Below, piece after piece: positions 1 to 8,474 of a DNA stretch of 64,000 nucleotides. The stretch is from Alphaproteobacteria bacterium (lineage in GTDB: Bacteria > Pseudomonadota > Alphaproteobacteria > Sphingomonadales > Sphingomonadaceae). The stretch lies in the NCBI GenBank assembly GCA_030424845.1, contig JAUHWC010000002.1, positions 186,001-250,000 on the forward strand, given 5' to 3'. The position numbers and the translations under genes are program-made. Position 1 is the first letter of the stretch. The number at the start of each line of letters is the position of its first letter. A model generated the notes under the pieces. That model made no database searches and was not told where the DNA came from. It saw nothing but the letters and a program-made list of their open reading frames with translations.

Positions 1-1
1 C

Positions 2-508
2 GGCGACCAGCCCGAAGGGGCCGCCTTCTACGCCATCAAGCACGAGGCCGCCTTCGAGGCGATCGATATCCCCAACCGCTTCACCTATCCCGCGGGCTTT
101 GCGAAGAAGGAACTGTTCGACATTCCCGGCTGGGGAAGGGCCGCGCGCACCTATGGCGCGATCCCCGTGCATCGCAAAGAAGGAGCAAAGGCGCTGCGCA
201 ACATGCTCAAGGAGGCTCGGCCCTATATCAACCAGGACCGCCCGATCATCATCTTCCCCGAAGGCACGCGGGTGAAGCATGGCGAACGGGCCAAGCTGCA
301 AGCGGGCTTTGCCGCGCTGTACAAGCTGCTGGGCCTGCCGGTGATTCCCGTCGCGGTGGATAGCGGCAGGAGCTATGCGAAGCTGTGGAAGCGGCCGGAA
401 ACGATCCGCGTGCATTTCGGCGAACCGATCCCGCCCGGCCTGCCGCGCGCAGAGGTGGAGGCACGCACCCATGCGGCAATCAACGCGCTGAACTCACCGC
501 CTGCCTAG
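2..508 (+). CDS. plsC: 1-acyl-sn-glycerol-3-phosphate acyltransferase, 5' truncated
   Basis: The frame is open from base 2, before the ATG at 167 in the ORF track, so this is the C-terminal part of a longer gene cut by the window edge. The visible 168 residues include KHEAAFEAIDI near the start and the acyltransferase block IIIFPEGTR, with a following PVIPVAVDSG segment typical of the PlsC fold. The family transfers an acyl chain to the sn-2 position of lysophosphatidate at the inner membrane in phospholipid synthesis. The catalytic HxxxxD motif lies mostly upstream of the window or in the degenerate first residues. The stop overlaps the stop of the convergent next gene in a shared CTAG. Confidence 0.85.
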   Translation, partial: GDQPEGAAFYAIKHEAAFEAIDIPNRFTYPAGFAKKELFDIPGWGRAARTYGAIPVHRKEGAKALRNMLKEARPYINQDRPIIIFPEGTRVKHGERAKLQAGFAALYKLLGLPVIPVAVDSGRSYAKLWKRPETIRVHFGEPIPPGLPRAEVEARTHAAINALNSPPA

Positions 509-1224
509 GGCATCAGCGCCAGCATGCGGTGCACCCATTCATGCGCTTCGTCATCCTCGCCCGCATCTGCCACGAATTCCTGGCCACGTGCCACGCTTTG
601 CAACATGCCATTGCCGCGCCAGCATTCGGCCTTGTCGTGATAGGACAGTCCTGAACGCTCGAGCCAGGCAGGTACGCGCCACAAGCTGGGCGGTCCTCCC
701 TCAACGCTCAACCGCAATTCGGGATGGCTGGAATGCGCCGTCGCCCCGCGCCCGACCCAGATCGCATCGTTCCCGGCGTGGGCGGCCAGCGCGTGCGGGT
801 GGCCAAGTTCCGCCAGTTGCACCATCGCCGGATCGCCGTGACGGATCACTTCCTCCACCCACAGCCAGCCGAAGATGCGGTGGTGCGCTCGCTCCTTCCC
901 TTCGCGGAAGAAGCCGAAGAACAGGAACAGGTCGCCTGCGCCCACACCCTGGTTCTCGAGGTGGGTCTGTGCTGCGCCGCACTGGCCGAACCGGCAGGTG
1001 CCATCGTCCATGAAAGCGGGATCAGCATGGGCCTTGCTGCGCCCCGTCAGCTTGCCGCCACTTGCCGTGCGCACGTGGCCGGACAGGCCGAGCGAGGCAT
1101 AGCTCACCCCGGGCATGCCCTTGCCCGCCGGGATCGGCAGGCTCACCGGCGCGCCATCCACGATCGGAGACGGCCCGCCGCCGGAACTGGAATCGAAACC
1201 CTTGCGGGACAGCACCACTTTCAT
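505..1224 (-). CDS. Nmad3-domain (nucleotide modification associated) protein
   Basis: A 239-residue soluble protein. The N-terminus MKVVLSRKGFDSSSGGGPSP followed by SLPIPAGKG, and the later NQGVGAGDLFLFFGFFR and SVARGQEFV blocks, match what I remember of the nucleotide modification associated domain 3 family (Nmad3, formerly a DUF). That family was linked to modified nucleotides by comparative genomics; no reaction is established here. There is no restriction or modification partner beside it: its neighbours are plsC (convergent, stops overlapping) and a divergent MBL hydrolase. The start ATG is the first in the frame and leaves 73 bases to the divergent gene. Family call is from recall. Confidence 0.75.
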   Translation of the reverse strand: MKVVLSRKGFDSSSGGGPSPIVDGAPVSLPIPAGKGMPGVSYASLGLSGHVRTASGGKLTGRSKAHADPAFMDDGTCRFGQCGAAQTHLENQGVGAGDLFLFFGFFREGKERAHHRIFGWLWVEEVIRHGDPAMVQLAELGHPHALAAHAGNDAIWVGRGATAHSSHPELRLSVEGGPPSLWRVPAWLERSGLSYHDKAECWRGNGMLQSVARGQEFVADAGEDDEAHEWVHRMLALMP

Positions 1225-1297
1225 GGGGCAGCAGGCCTAGCGCAGCAGGCCCCAGCGCACTAGGCTGCACTGCAAAAGGGAGAGGACAGACAAGACG

Positions 1298-2194
1298 ATG
1301 AAGCCGATCACGCTGGGGCGCATGCGCGTCCACAAGATCCATGAAATGGATTCACCCACGCCGATGCTGGCCAACCTGCCCGGTGTCGAGCCGGCTGACC
1401 TTGTGCGGCTGAAGCAGTGGTACACCGCGCCCGATGACGAGATCACCGACGATCCCGAAACTTCCATGATGACCTTCGGTGTGCACAGCTGGGTGATCGA
1501 GGTCGACGGGCAGACCATCCTGGTGGATAGCTGCTGCGGCAACCACAAGAACCGCTCCATCCCCGAAGTCCACCAGATGGATACGCGCTACCTCGAGAAC
1601 CTGCGCGCAGTCGGCTTCGCACCCGAGGATATCGACCTTGTCATGTGCACGCACCTGCACTTCGACCATGTCGGCTGGAACACGCGGCTGGAGAACGGCA
1701 AGTGGGTGCCCACCTTCCCCAATGCCAAGTACCTGTTCGGGCGGAAGGACTATGATTACTTCGTCACCAACCCGGAAGGCGAGGAGGTCCACCAGGAAGC
1801 CTTCCTCGATTCGATCCTGCCGGTCATGGATGCCGGGCAAGGCATACTGGTGGACGAGAACCATGTCGCCCATCGCGAGATCGGCAATGGCATCTGGCTG
1901 GAACCCGCCTTCGGCCATTCGCCCGGCAACGTAACGGTCCACGGCCAGTGCGGCGCCGAAGAAGCGATCTTCTGGGGCGACGTGATCCACCACCCGTTGC
2001 AAATGATCCGCTTCGACTTGCCCTTTGCCTTCGATGCCGATCCGGCCGCTGCCAGCCTCACCCGACAGCGCGTGATGCGCAAGGCCGCGGAGGAAGACCT
2101 GCTGTGCTTCCCCGCCCACTTCCGCCTCACCTCCGCTGGCAAGGTACGCGCAGATGGCGACGTCTTCCGTTATGAATGGTGGAAGGAAGGCTGA
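1298..2194 (+). CDS. MBL-fold metallo-hydrolase
   Basis: A 298-residue metallo-beta-lactamase-fold hydrolase without a signal peptide. The metal motif HLHFDHVGWN (HxHxDH) lies at about residue 118, after DLVMCT; a second ligand region FGHSPGNVTVH and a third FWGDVIHHPLQ follow, and the C-terminal FPAHF supplies the last histidine. This arrangement is found in quorum-quenching lactonases and related hydrolases, but substrate cannot be set from sequence. The start ATG has a purine-rich GGAGAGGACAG upstream. It is divergent from the Nmad3 gene and followed by a putA remnant, so no operon partner suggests its substrate. Confidence 0.85.
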   Translation: MKPITLGRMRVHKIHEMDSPTPMLANLPGVEPADLVRLKQWYTAPDDEITDDPETSMMTFGVHSWVIEVDGQTILVDSCCGNHKNRSIPEVHQMDTRYLENLRAVGFAPEDIDLVMCTHLHFDHVGWNTRLENGKWVPTFPNAKYLFGRKDYDYFVTNPEGEEVHQEAFLDSILPVMDAGQGILVDENHVAHREIGNGIWLEPAFGHSPGNVTVHGQCGAEEAIFWGDVIHHPLQMIRFDLPFAFDADPAAASLTRQRVMRKAAEEDLLCFPAHFRLTSAGKVRADGDVFRYEWWKEG

Positions 2195-2266
2195 CCCAGG
2201 CATCCGGCACGACAGCTTGAGCGACTGAGGTTGAATGCGCATGGTTGCGCAGGCACATAGGCCCGC

Positions 2267-2574
2267 ATGCAGTTTGACCGCGTTGACCGCAAAGCCCTTC
2301 GATCCGCCTATCGCATGGAGGAGGGGGCCTGCGTGGCCGAGCGGCTGCAGGAGGCAGCCGATGTCACCCGGCTGCACCCGCGTTCCCGCGACCTTGCCGC
2401 GCAACTGATCGAAGGGGCGCGCAGGCAATCGAGCGACGGGCTGGACGACTTCCTCAATTCCTAGGGCCTTGCCACGAAGGCATCGTGCTGATGTGCCTTG
2501 CCGAAGCCTTGCTGCGCGTGCCGGACAGCAAGACGGCAGACGCGCTGATCCATGACAAGCTGGCAGGGGGTTAG
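2267..2574 (+). pseudogene. putA: putA N-terminal remnant (proline dehydrogenase / P5C dehydrogenase)
   Basis: The 65-aa ORF of the track is only the first part of a decayed gene. It reads LRSAYRMEEGACVAERLQEA and ends at GLDDFLNS, a premature TAG. In frame beyond the stop comes GLATK, and then, after a one-base frame change near 2480, GIVLMCLAEALLRVPDSK and ADALIHDKLAGG, ending in TAG at 2572. This is the N-terminal region of PutA (E. coli has EGVALMCLAEALLRIPDKAT and DALIRDK). About 100 codons remain of a protein normally over 1000 residues, with at least one nonsense change, one frameshift and loss of both catalytic domains. No function is expected. Confidence 0.8.
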
Positions 2575-2656
2575 CCTGTTCTCCCGTCCCGCAAGCGGGA
2601 GGGGATAAATCGCCAGAGCCCTTGCCCTTCCCGCGCCCATCGGGAATCCCTCTGGC

Positions 2657-3211
2657 ATGGCAATTCTTTCCGATAAGTGGATTCGCGAGGCTGCGCAGAC
2701 GAAAGGCATGATCGAGCCTTTCGTGGAGGCGCAGCGGCGCGATGGCTGCATTTCCTACGGCCTGTCTTCCTTCGGCTATGACGCGCGGGTCGCACCCGAA
2801 TTCAAGATCTTCACCAATGTGAACTCTGCCGTGGTCGATCCCAAGGATTTCGATGGCGGCAGCCTGGTGGACCGGGAGACCGACGTTTGCATCATCCCGC
2901 CCAACAGCTTCGCGCTGGCCCGCACGGTGGAATATTTCCGCATCCCGGAAGACGTGCTGGTGATCTGCCTGGGCAAGAGCACCTATGCCCGCTGCGGGAT
3001 CATCGTGAACGTCACCCCGCTGGAGCCGGGCTGGGAAGGCCACGTGACGCTGGAGTTTTCCAACACCACCCCGCTACCCGCCAAGATCTACGCCAATGAG
3101 GGCGCCTGCCAGTTCCTGTTCCTGCAGGGCAATGAGCGGCCCGAAGTGACCTATGCTGACCGCGCAGGCAAATACATGGGCCAGCGCGGAGTGACACTGC
3201 CGCGACTATAG
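2657..3211 (+). CDS. dcd: dCTP deaminase
   Basis: A 184-residue protein of the usual family length. It converts dCTP to dUTP and ammonia, feeding dTMP synthesis. The family signature is clear: [10 protein letters not shown] at the N-terminus, [19 protein letters not shown] in the nucleotide-binding region and the catalytic-glutamate block [17 protein letters not shown], ending in [12 protein letters not shown]. The ATG is the first in frame; a small hairpin CTCCCG/CGGGAG lies upstream, after the putA remnant. The next gene follows 29 bases downstream on the same strand but is functionally unrelated. Confidence 0.96.
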   Translation: MAILSDKWIREAAQTKGMIEPFVEAQRRDGCISYGLSSFGYDARVAPEFKIFTNVNSAVVDPKDFDGGSLVDRETDVCIIPPNSFALARTVEYFRIPEDVLVICLGKSTYARCGIIVNVTPLEPGWEGHVTLEFSNTTPLPAKIYANEGACQFLFLQGNERPEVTYADRAGKYMGQRGVTLPRL

Positions 3212-3240
3212 GCAGCCGCGACAAGGCGAGGGGAAACAGC

Positions 3241-3837
3241 ATGACCACGACAAAGGAACTGGCCGAGCGGATTGACCGGCTGGAAGCACAGGCGCGCAAG
3301 GCGGCAGACTGGGTGGACATCGCCAACCTGCAAGCGGCCTATGGCTACTATGTCGACAAGGGGATGTGGGACAAGGCGGCGGACCTCTTCGCCAGGGATG
3401 GCACGCTGGAGATCGCCGGGCGCGGTGTCTACGTGGGCCAGGACCGGGTGCGGCAGTACCTGCACGAGCTGCCCAGATATGAAGACGGCGCCATCTTCAA
3501 CCACATGCAGTTGCAGCCGGTGATCCACTTCGATGATGACGGCAGCCGCGCCAAGGCCCGCTGGCGCACGCTGATCATGATCGGCTGGATCGGCAAGGAA
3601 GGCCGCTGGGGCGAGGCGACCTACGAGAATGCCTATGTCCGCGAAGGCGGCAAGTGGCGCATCGCCTCACTGCACGGCATCATCAACTTCTATTGCGAAT
3701 ATGACGAAGGCTGGCATCGCGGCGGCGTGCCGCTGTTGCGATCCACCAAGGGGCTGGAACCCGACCTGCCGCAAAGCTTCGAGTACGAGGCCCACCCCAA
3801 GGCGGTGATCGCGCCGTTCCACTACGACGAGGTCTAG
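3241..3837 (+). CDS. nuclear transport factor 2 (SnoaL-like) family protein
   Basis: A 198-residue soluble protein. After a short coiled start (ELAERIDRLEAQARK) it has ADWVDIANLQAAYGYYVDKGMWD, the helix that opens NTF2/SnoaL-like domains, then LFARDGTLEIAGRGVYVGQDRV and later YENAYVREGGKWRIASLHG, the closing strands of the cone-shaped fold. Members are isomerases, dehydratases or hydrolase-like proteins acting on small molecules; the active-site residues do not allow a substrate call. A GGGGAAAC stretch precedes the ATG. The stop codon shares a CTAG with the stop of the convergent TonB receptor. Confidence 0.8.
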   Translation: MTTTKELAERIDRLEAQARKAADWVDIANLQAAYGYYVDKGMWDKAADLFARDGTLEIAGRGVYVGQDRVRQYLHELPRYEDGAIFNHMQLQPVIHFDDDGSRAKARWRTLIMIGWIGKEGRWGEATYENAYVREGGKWRIASLHGIINFYCEYDEGWHRGGVPLLRSTKGLEPDLPQSFEYEAHPKAVIAPFHYDEV

Positions 3838-6047
3838 ATCCTGCTGCGGATGGTCAGGCTGAAGTTGCGGCCTGCCAGCGGCACGAAATCCTTAGTGTAG
3901 CTGGTATGGCGGCGGCCTTCGGCATCGAAGATGTTCTTGGCCTGCAACAGCACCACGATCCGCTGGTCCGCGAAGGGATGGAAATTGGCGGACAGGTTCA
4001 CATGGGTGAAACCGTCGGTGCGTGTTTCATAGGCGGCAATGCGATCCTGCGCGTCGTGCCATTCCACCTCGCCGCGGATATCGACCATGCGTGATTGCCA
4101 TTCCAGGGCGCCCGTCAGGCTCAATGGCGGGATGCGCGGCACGGGGGAGCCATCGTCCAGCGTGGCGCGGATATAGGAACCGCTGATGTCGGCGATAAGG
4201 CCGCCATTGTCGCCATTGTAGAGCGGCACGCTGGCCTCTGCCTCCACGCCGAACCAGTTCGCGCCCTGCTGCTGGAAGGCGAACAGCGGAAGCTCGTCCT
4301 CCTCCAGGCCGGTGTCGGCAAGGTAGATGAAGTTGTCGAACCAGTTCTTGTAGACGGCCAGGCGCATTTCCGCCCCGCCGATGGAGGCATTGGCATAGCC
4401 TTCCAGCCCCCATGCGCTCTCCACCCGCAAGCCCGGATCACCCAGTTCATACTGGCTGGTGGCGATATGCGGACCGTCGGCGAAAAGTTCCTCCGATGCC
4501 GGCGCGCGCTCGGTGTGCGAGACATTGATGCCGGTACGCACGCCAGTGTCCGTGGTGTAGGAAAGGCCGAGCGCACCGGAGAAGGTGTCGAAGTCGCGCT
4601 TCAGCCCCAGGCCGGATGCTTTTTGCGAGGTGCTTTCCCAGCGTGCCCCGGCTTCCGCCTCGAAAGGCCCGCTGCGCAATTCCTGCAGGGTGAACAGCGC
4701 GAATTGGCGTGTCGTGTTGGGCGGTACGAAGGCTTCGGCGCCGATCGCCTCGAAATCGCGGTGGAAGAATTGCGCGCCGGTGGAACCGCGCAGCGTCACG
4801 CTGCCCAGGTCCTGCGGGTTCTGGATCAGTTCGATGCGGCCTTCCACGCCTTCCACGGCGAAGGTGGTGCCCACCTCGTCGCCTTCGAGTTCGACATGGG
4901 TATAGTCCGAATAGCCCCAGCGCGTAGCGATGTTGCCGAACAGTCCCTCGCCCAGGTAGATGTCGCCGCGGAAATCCGCGCGGAACTGCTCGAGGTCGAT
5001 GGAAACGGATTCCTCGCCGTGCTCGTGGCCTTCCTCCTCGTGGTCCTCGTCGCCATGATCATCGTGATCGTCATGATCATCGTGGTCGTCGTGGTCGTCG
5101 TGGTCCTCTTCCTCGCCATGGGCATGGCCGGCACCGGGGGCCAGCGGCACGCCGTAGAGCGTGTCGTAATAGCCGACGGAAAAGCCGAAGCTGGACCGGC
5201 CGGCAAACAGTGTCAGGCCGGTGCCCAGCGACCAGGTCTCGCTTGAACTGTCCGGCAGGATCCCGCGCACATTGGCTGCTTCGAGCAGCTCCTCGCCTTC
5301 CTCGTCATGGCCTTCCTCGAATTCCTCCGCGGCATCGGCCAGGAGGTCAGCCCGCAGGTCATCCGACAAGGCAAAGCCGGCAATCTCCAGGTCATCGGTC
5401 CGGCGATAGGAACCATCGACGTGCCAGACCAGGCTGTTGCCCAGCGCCAGGTCTGCCGCGCCGGCGGCGTTGAACATGTCGCTGGCGGTATCCATGCCCA
5501 CCAGGCCTTCTGCATGGAAGCCGCCGGCAGGGCGCGAACGGGGGATGCGCTTGTCGCGCACGTTCACCGCGCCGCCGATGGCGGAGGAGCCGTAGAGCAG
5601 CACGGCCGGGCCGCGCAGCACTTCGATGGCCTCGGCGGTCATCGGGTCGATCGACACGGCATGGTCGGCACTGGTGTTGGAGGCATCGAGCGAACCCAGT
5701 CCGTCCACCAGCACGCGCACGCGCTCGCCATCGAAGCCGCGCAGGATCGGGCGCGAGGCTCCGGGCGCAAAGCCGCTGGCGGAAACACCGGGCAAACCGG
5801 CGAGCACTTCACCGAGCTGCCCATCCTGGTTGCGGTCCAGCACCTCGCCCGCCACGACCGATGTGCCAGCCAGGAAATCGAGCCGCTCGAGACCGCCAGC
5901 GGTAATGACGATCACATCCTCGTGCGGATCATGGCTATGCGGCAGGTCATCCTCGCCTGGCGCATCCTGCGCAATGGCAGGCGCTGCACCCAGCATGGCA
6001 AGGCTTGCGGCGGACAACAGCAGAACGGCACGATTGCGGATGGACAT
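3834..6047 (-). CDS. TonB-dependent outer-membrane receptor, probable zinc receptor (ZnuD-like)
   Basis: About 737 residues: a signal peptide (MSIRNRAVLLLSAASLAMLG...AIAQ), a plug domain with LAGLPGVSASGFAPGASRPI and VRVLVDGLGS, and a 22-strand-type barrel ending in LTIRSRI. A long surface-loop segment (near residues 320-360) is a run of DDH units plus EEEGHEHGEE, with a second His/Asp patch just after the signal peptide, as in ZnuD zinc receptors. Energy would come from TonB-ExbBD, not in the window. I start at the seventh codon of the listed ORF because the first ATG lies only 7 bases from a candidate Zur operator. Zinc is inferred; copper or nickel is possible. Confidence 0.85.
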   Translation of the reverse strand: MSIRNRAVLLLSAASLAMLGAAPAIAQDAPGEDDLPHSHDPHEDVIVITAGGLERLDFLAGTSVVAGEVLDRNQDGQLGEVLAGLPGVSASGFAPGASRPILRGFDGERVRVLVDGLGSLDASNTSADHAVSIDPMTAEAIEVLRGPAVLLYGSSAIGGAVNVRDKRIPRSRPAGGFHAEGLVGMDTASDMFNAAGAADLALGNSLVWHVDGSYRRTDDLEIAGFALSDDLRADLLADAAEEFEEGHDEEGEELLEAANVRGILPDSSSETWSLGTGLTLFAGRSSFGFSVGYYDTLYGVPLAPGAGHAHGEEEDHDDHDDHDDHDDHDDHGDEDHEEEGHEHGEESVSIDLEQFRADFRGDIYLGEGLFGNIATRWGYSDYTHVELEGDEVGTTFAVEGVEGRIELIQNPQDLGSVTLRGSTGAQFFHRDFEAIGAEAFVPPNTTRQFALFTLQELRSGPFEAEAGARWESTSQKASGLGLKRDFDTFSGALGLSYTTDTGVRTGINVSHTERAPASEELFADGPHIATSQYELGDPGLRVESAWGLEGYANASIGGAEMRLAVYKNWFDNFIYLADTGLEEDELPLFAFQQQGANWFGVEAEASVPLYNGDNGGLIADISGSYIRATLDDGSPVPRIPPLSLTGALEWQSRMVDIRGEVEWHDAQDRIAAYETRTDGFTHVNLSANFHPFADQRIVVLLQAKNIFDAEGRRHTSYTKDFVPLAGRNFSLTIRSRI

Positions 6048-6071
6048 CGGTGAATGCAGCCTCATGAAACT

Positions 6072-6088
6072 ATGTAATGGTATATCAT
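6072..6088 (-). promoter_or_regulatory. candidate Zur operator
   Basis: The sequence ATGTAATGGTATATCAT matches the core of the proteobacterial Zur box (ATGTTATAATATAACAT as I recall it) at 13 of 17 positions and is an imperfect palindrome. It lies 24 bases upstream of the chosen receptor start and just downstream of a -10-like hexamer, where a repressor would block initiation. The fit with the His-rich receptor is what makes it credible. Confidence 0.6.
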
Positions 6089-6092
6089 AAGG

Positions 6093-6121
6093 CCATATAG
6101 ACGAGGCAGATCGCGGCGCAA
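6093..6121 (-). promoter_or_regulatory. sigma-70-type promoter of the TonB receptor
   Basis: Read on the minus strand: TTGCGC, a 17-base spacer, then TATATG. The expected start point falls inside the Zur-like palindrome. Confidence 0.5.
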
Positions 6122-6163
6122 GGGCGCTGTTGCATCATTCTGTCGCAATCAGGGAACCTTTGG

Positions 6164-7492
6164 TCAGGCTGCGGCGCCCTTGAGCCTCTTCAAGGCCTGT
6201 TCGGTGCCGATCAGTGGCAGCAGGCTGGCCATGTCCGGCCCGTGATCCATGCCGGTCAGCGCCAGCCGCAGCGGCAGGAACAGCGCCTTGCCCTTGCGGC
6301 CGGTCCGCTCCTTCAAGGCAGTCGTCAGCGCCTTCCAGTCATCGCCCGTTTCGGCCATGACTTCGGCCGCCATGGCGCAATAGGCCTTGTCCTCCGCCTC
6401 AAGGCCCCTTGCCGCAACCGGCCCGGTGACGATGGACCACCAGTCCGCCACGTCGCTGACCTTCTCGATGTTCGGGCGGATCGCCAGCCATGCGGCCTCG
6501 TCCATGCCATCGGGAAGGCGCGCAGCCACGTCGGCATAGGCAAGGGAGTGCACGATCGCGGTGTTGAGGCGGTGCAGTTCCTCGTCATCGAAGCGCGCCG
6601 GTGCCCGCCCGAAGGTCGACAGGTCGAAGCCGCCGACCAGCACATCGCGATCCGCAACCGGTTCCACCGGCTGCGAGGTTCCGAGCCTTGCCAGGAGCGC
6701 CACAAGCGCTTCCGGCTCGACACCCTGTGCGCGAAACGCATCGCACCCAAGCGCACCAAGGCGCTTCGACAGCTTGCCTTCGCGGCCAACAAGCAGCGCC
6801 TCATGCGCGAAAGACGGGGGCGCAGCCCCCAGCGCGGTAAACATCTGGATCTGCACGGCGGTGTTGGAGACATGGTCCTCCCCGCGCAGCACATCAGTCA
6901 CGCCCATGGCGATATCGTCCACGGCGCTCGGCAGCATGTAGAGCCAGCTGCCATCTGCTCGGCGGATCACCGGATCGGAAAGCTGTGCGGCATCGAACTT
7001 CTGGCTCCCGCGGATGGCGTCCTCCCAGCGGATCGGCTCGTCATGGTCGAGCTTGAAGCGCCAGTGCGGGGCGAAGCCTTCCGCCTCCTTCGCAGCACGA
7101 TGCCCATCGGACAGGGCAAGCGCGGCACGGTCATAGATCGGCGGCAAGCCGCGCCCCAGCTGGATCTTGCGCTTGAGGTCCAGCTCCTGCGCGGTTTCGT
7201 AGCAGGGATAGACGCGGCCGGCTGCCTTCAGCTTGTCGAAGGCCTCCTCATAGATCGCGAGGCGGGCGGACTGCCGCTCCTCCCCGTCCGGCACCATGCC
7301 CAGCCAGGCCAGGTCCTCGCGGATCGCCTCGACATATTCCTCCCTGCTTCGCTCGGCATCGGTATCGTCGATCCGCAGCAGGAACCTGCCGCCGGCCTTG
7401 CGGGCGAGCAGCCAGTTATGCAGCGCCGTGCGGATATTGCCGACATGCAGGCGGCCCGTGGGCGATGGGGCAAAGCGGTTGATCGTGGTCAT
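6164..7492 (-). CDS. gltX: glutamate--tRNA ligase
   Basis: A 442-residue class I aminoacyl-tRNA synthetase. The N-terminus RFAPSPTGRLHVGNIRTALH carries the HIGH-type motif (HVGN), and GKLSKRLGALG is the KMSKS loop. TDAERSREEYVEAI and DHVSNTAVQIQMFTALG are further GluRS blocks. It charges tRNA-Glu with glutamate, also supplying tRNA-Glu for tetrapyrrole synthesis. Length is slightly short of the 470-480 residues of many GluRS. Sphingomonads often carry two GltX paralogues, and a tRNA-Gln mischarging role cannot be excluded. It lies 49 bases downstream of the TPR gene on the same strand, so it may be at the end of that transcript. Confidence 0.94.
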   Translation of the reverse strand: MTTINRFAPSPTGRLHVGNIRTALHNWLLARKAGGRFLLRIDDTDAERSREEYVEAIREDLAWLGMVPDGEERQSARLAIYEEAFDKLKAAGRVYPCYETAQELDLKRKIQLGRGLPPIYDRAALALSDGHRAAKEAEGFAPHWRFKLDHDEPIRWEDAIRGSQKFDAAQLSDPVIRRADGSWLYMLPSAVDDIAMGVTDVLRGEDHVSNTAVQIQMFTALGAAPPSFAHEALLVGREGKLSKRLGALGCDAFRAQGVEPEALVALLARLGTSQPVEPVADRDVLVGGFDLSTFGRAPARFDDEELHRLNTAIVHSLAYADVAARLPDGMDEAAWLAIRPNIEKVSDVADWWSIVTGPVAARGLEAEDKAYCAMAAEVMAETGDDWKALTTALKERTGRKGKALFLPLRLALTGMDHGPDMASLLPLIGTEQALKRLKGAAA

Positions 7493-7541
7493 GGCCGCAG
7501 CCTCTAGCGCGGAACGCTGCCCAGCGCGAGCATTGGCGCGA

Positions 7542-8474
7542 TCAATAATCGCTGCGCATGCGGAACTTCGTCAGTTCCTTGCGCACGATCCGTTCCACCA
7601 GCAGACGGTTGGCGTAGATGCCAAGACCGAAGGCGAGATAGGCGGCGATGAACAGCCACTGCACCAGCTCCGATGCCTCGAAGTGGGCCATTGTCGAGAG
7701 CACCATCATGTATCCCAGCCACAGGCCCCAGGCGAACCACATGATCCAGCGATTGCCCAGCCGCCGCAGGAAGCGGGCGATGTGCCAGTAGATACCACCG
7801 ACAAGGTTGCGTGACAGTTTCACCCCGCCGAGCAGGTCCAGCGCCTCGACATTGTTGGCATCGATGGACAGGGCCGACATGGCAAGGTGCCACGCTTCGT
7901 CCACATCGCCGCGATCCCGGCGGATTTCGCCTAGCAGCACCAGCGCGCCGACATGGTGCGGGTCTTGCGCCACGAGCTCGCGCGCCTTCGCCTCGGCCTC
8001 GTCCAGCCGCCCGCGCGAGTGGGCAACACGTGCCAGTTCGAGCTGGGACGCGCGATTGCCCGGCCAGAGCCGCAGCGCTTCGGTGATGGTCTCTTCCGCG
8101 CCTTGCCAATTGCCGGCATCGCGCAAGTATTGCGACTTGATCTGCAGGGCCTCGATATTGAGCGGATCGATGGCGAGCACCTCGTCCAGCCGGGCAATCG
8201 CTTGCTTGCGGCGGTTCTCGAAGAAGTCGCACAGTGAAAGCACCACCAGCGCCTGCGTGTTCTGCGCGTCCAGTTCCAGCGCACGGCTCGCCTCCGCCCG
8301 GGCCCCGACCAGGCGCCGTTCCTCGAACAGGCTGCTGGCAAGCCCGGCATGCGCGTTGGCGATCATCGGGTCTTCGGTCAGCACATCGCGCCATGCCTCG
8401 ATCGCGGCACCATGATGGCCGCGGCGGGCAAGGCTTTCGGCCCGGTCATATGCTGCCCACACGGCCTCGCTCAC
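7542..8474 (-). CDS. TPR-repeat protein with C-terminal membrane segments
   Basis: A 310-residue protein. The ORF track starts upstream at 8660, but that part is a shadow; the likely start is the GTG at 8474 (SEAVWAAYDRAESLARRGHH). Its GTGA overlaps the TGA of the preceding gene, suggesting translational coupling. Residues about 1-220 form tetratricopeptide-like helix pairs (AIEAWRDVLTEDPMIANAHAGLA, LDEVLAIDPLNIEALQIKSQ, DEAEAKARELVAQDPHHVGAL). Two hydrophobic segments near the C-terminus (WFAWGLWLGYMMVLSTM and LFIAAYLAFGLGIYA) anchor it in the membrane. Third gene of an AAA-ATPase / membrane protein / TPR unit. Function unknown; a scaffold for a membrane complex is an inference. Confidence 0.8.
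   Translation of the reverse strand: MSEAVWAAYDRAESLARRGHHGAAIEAWRDVLTEDPMIANAHAGLASSLFEERRLVGARAEASRALELDAQNTQALVVLSLCDFFENRRKQAIARLDEVLAIDPLNIEALQIKSQYLRDAGNWQGAEETITEALRLWPGNRASQLELARVAHSRGRLDEAEAKARELVAQDPHHVGALVLLGEIRRDRGDVDEAWHLAMSALSIDANNVEALDLLGGVKLSRNLVGGIYWHIARFLRRLGNRWIMWFAWGLWLGYMMVLSTMAHFEASELVQWLFIAAYLAFGLGIYANRLLVERIVRKELTKFRMRSDY

Noticed and set aside
1352-3043. A 563-aa minus-strand ORF
   Set aside because: Antisense to the MBL hydrolase, the putA remnant and dcd; no motifs, and it lacks a sensible start region.
5040-5110. Short direct repeats that could suggest a CRISPR-like or microsatellite array
   Set aside because: They are codon repeats for DDH units in the receptor, without spacers of constant length.
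4095-5246. A 383-aa plus-strand ORF within the TonB receptor
   Set aside because: Antisense shadow. Its hydrophobic stretch VVVVVVVVLFL is just the complement of the Asp-His repeats.
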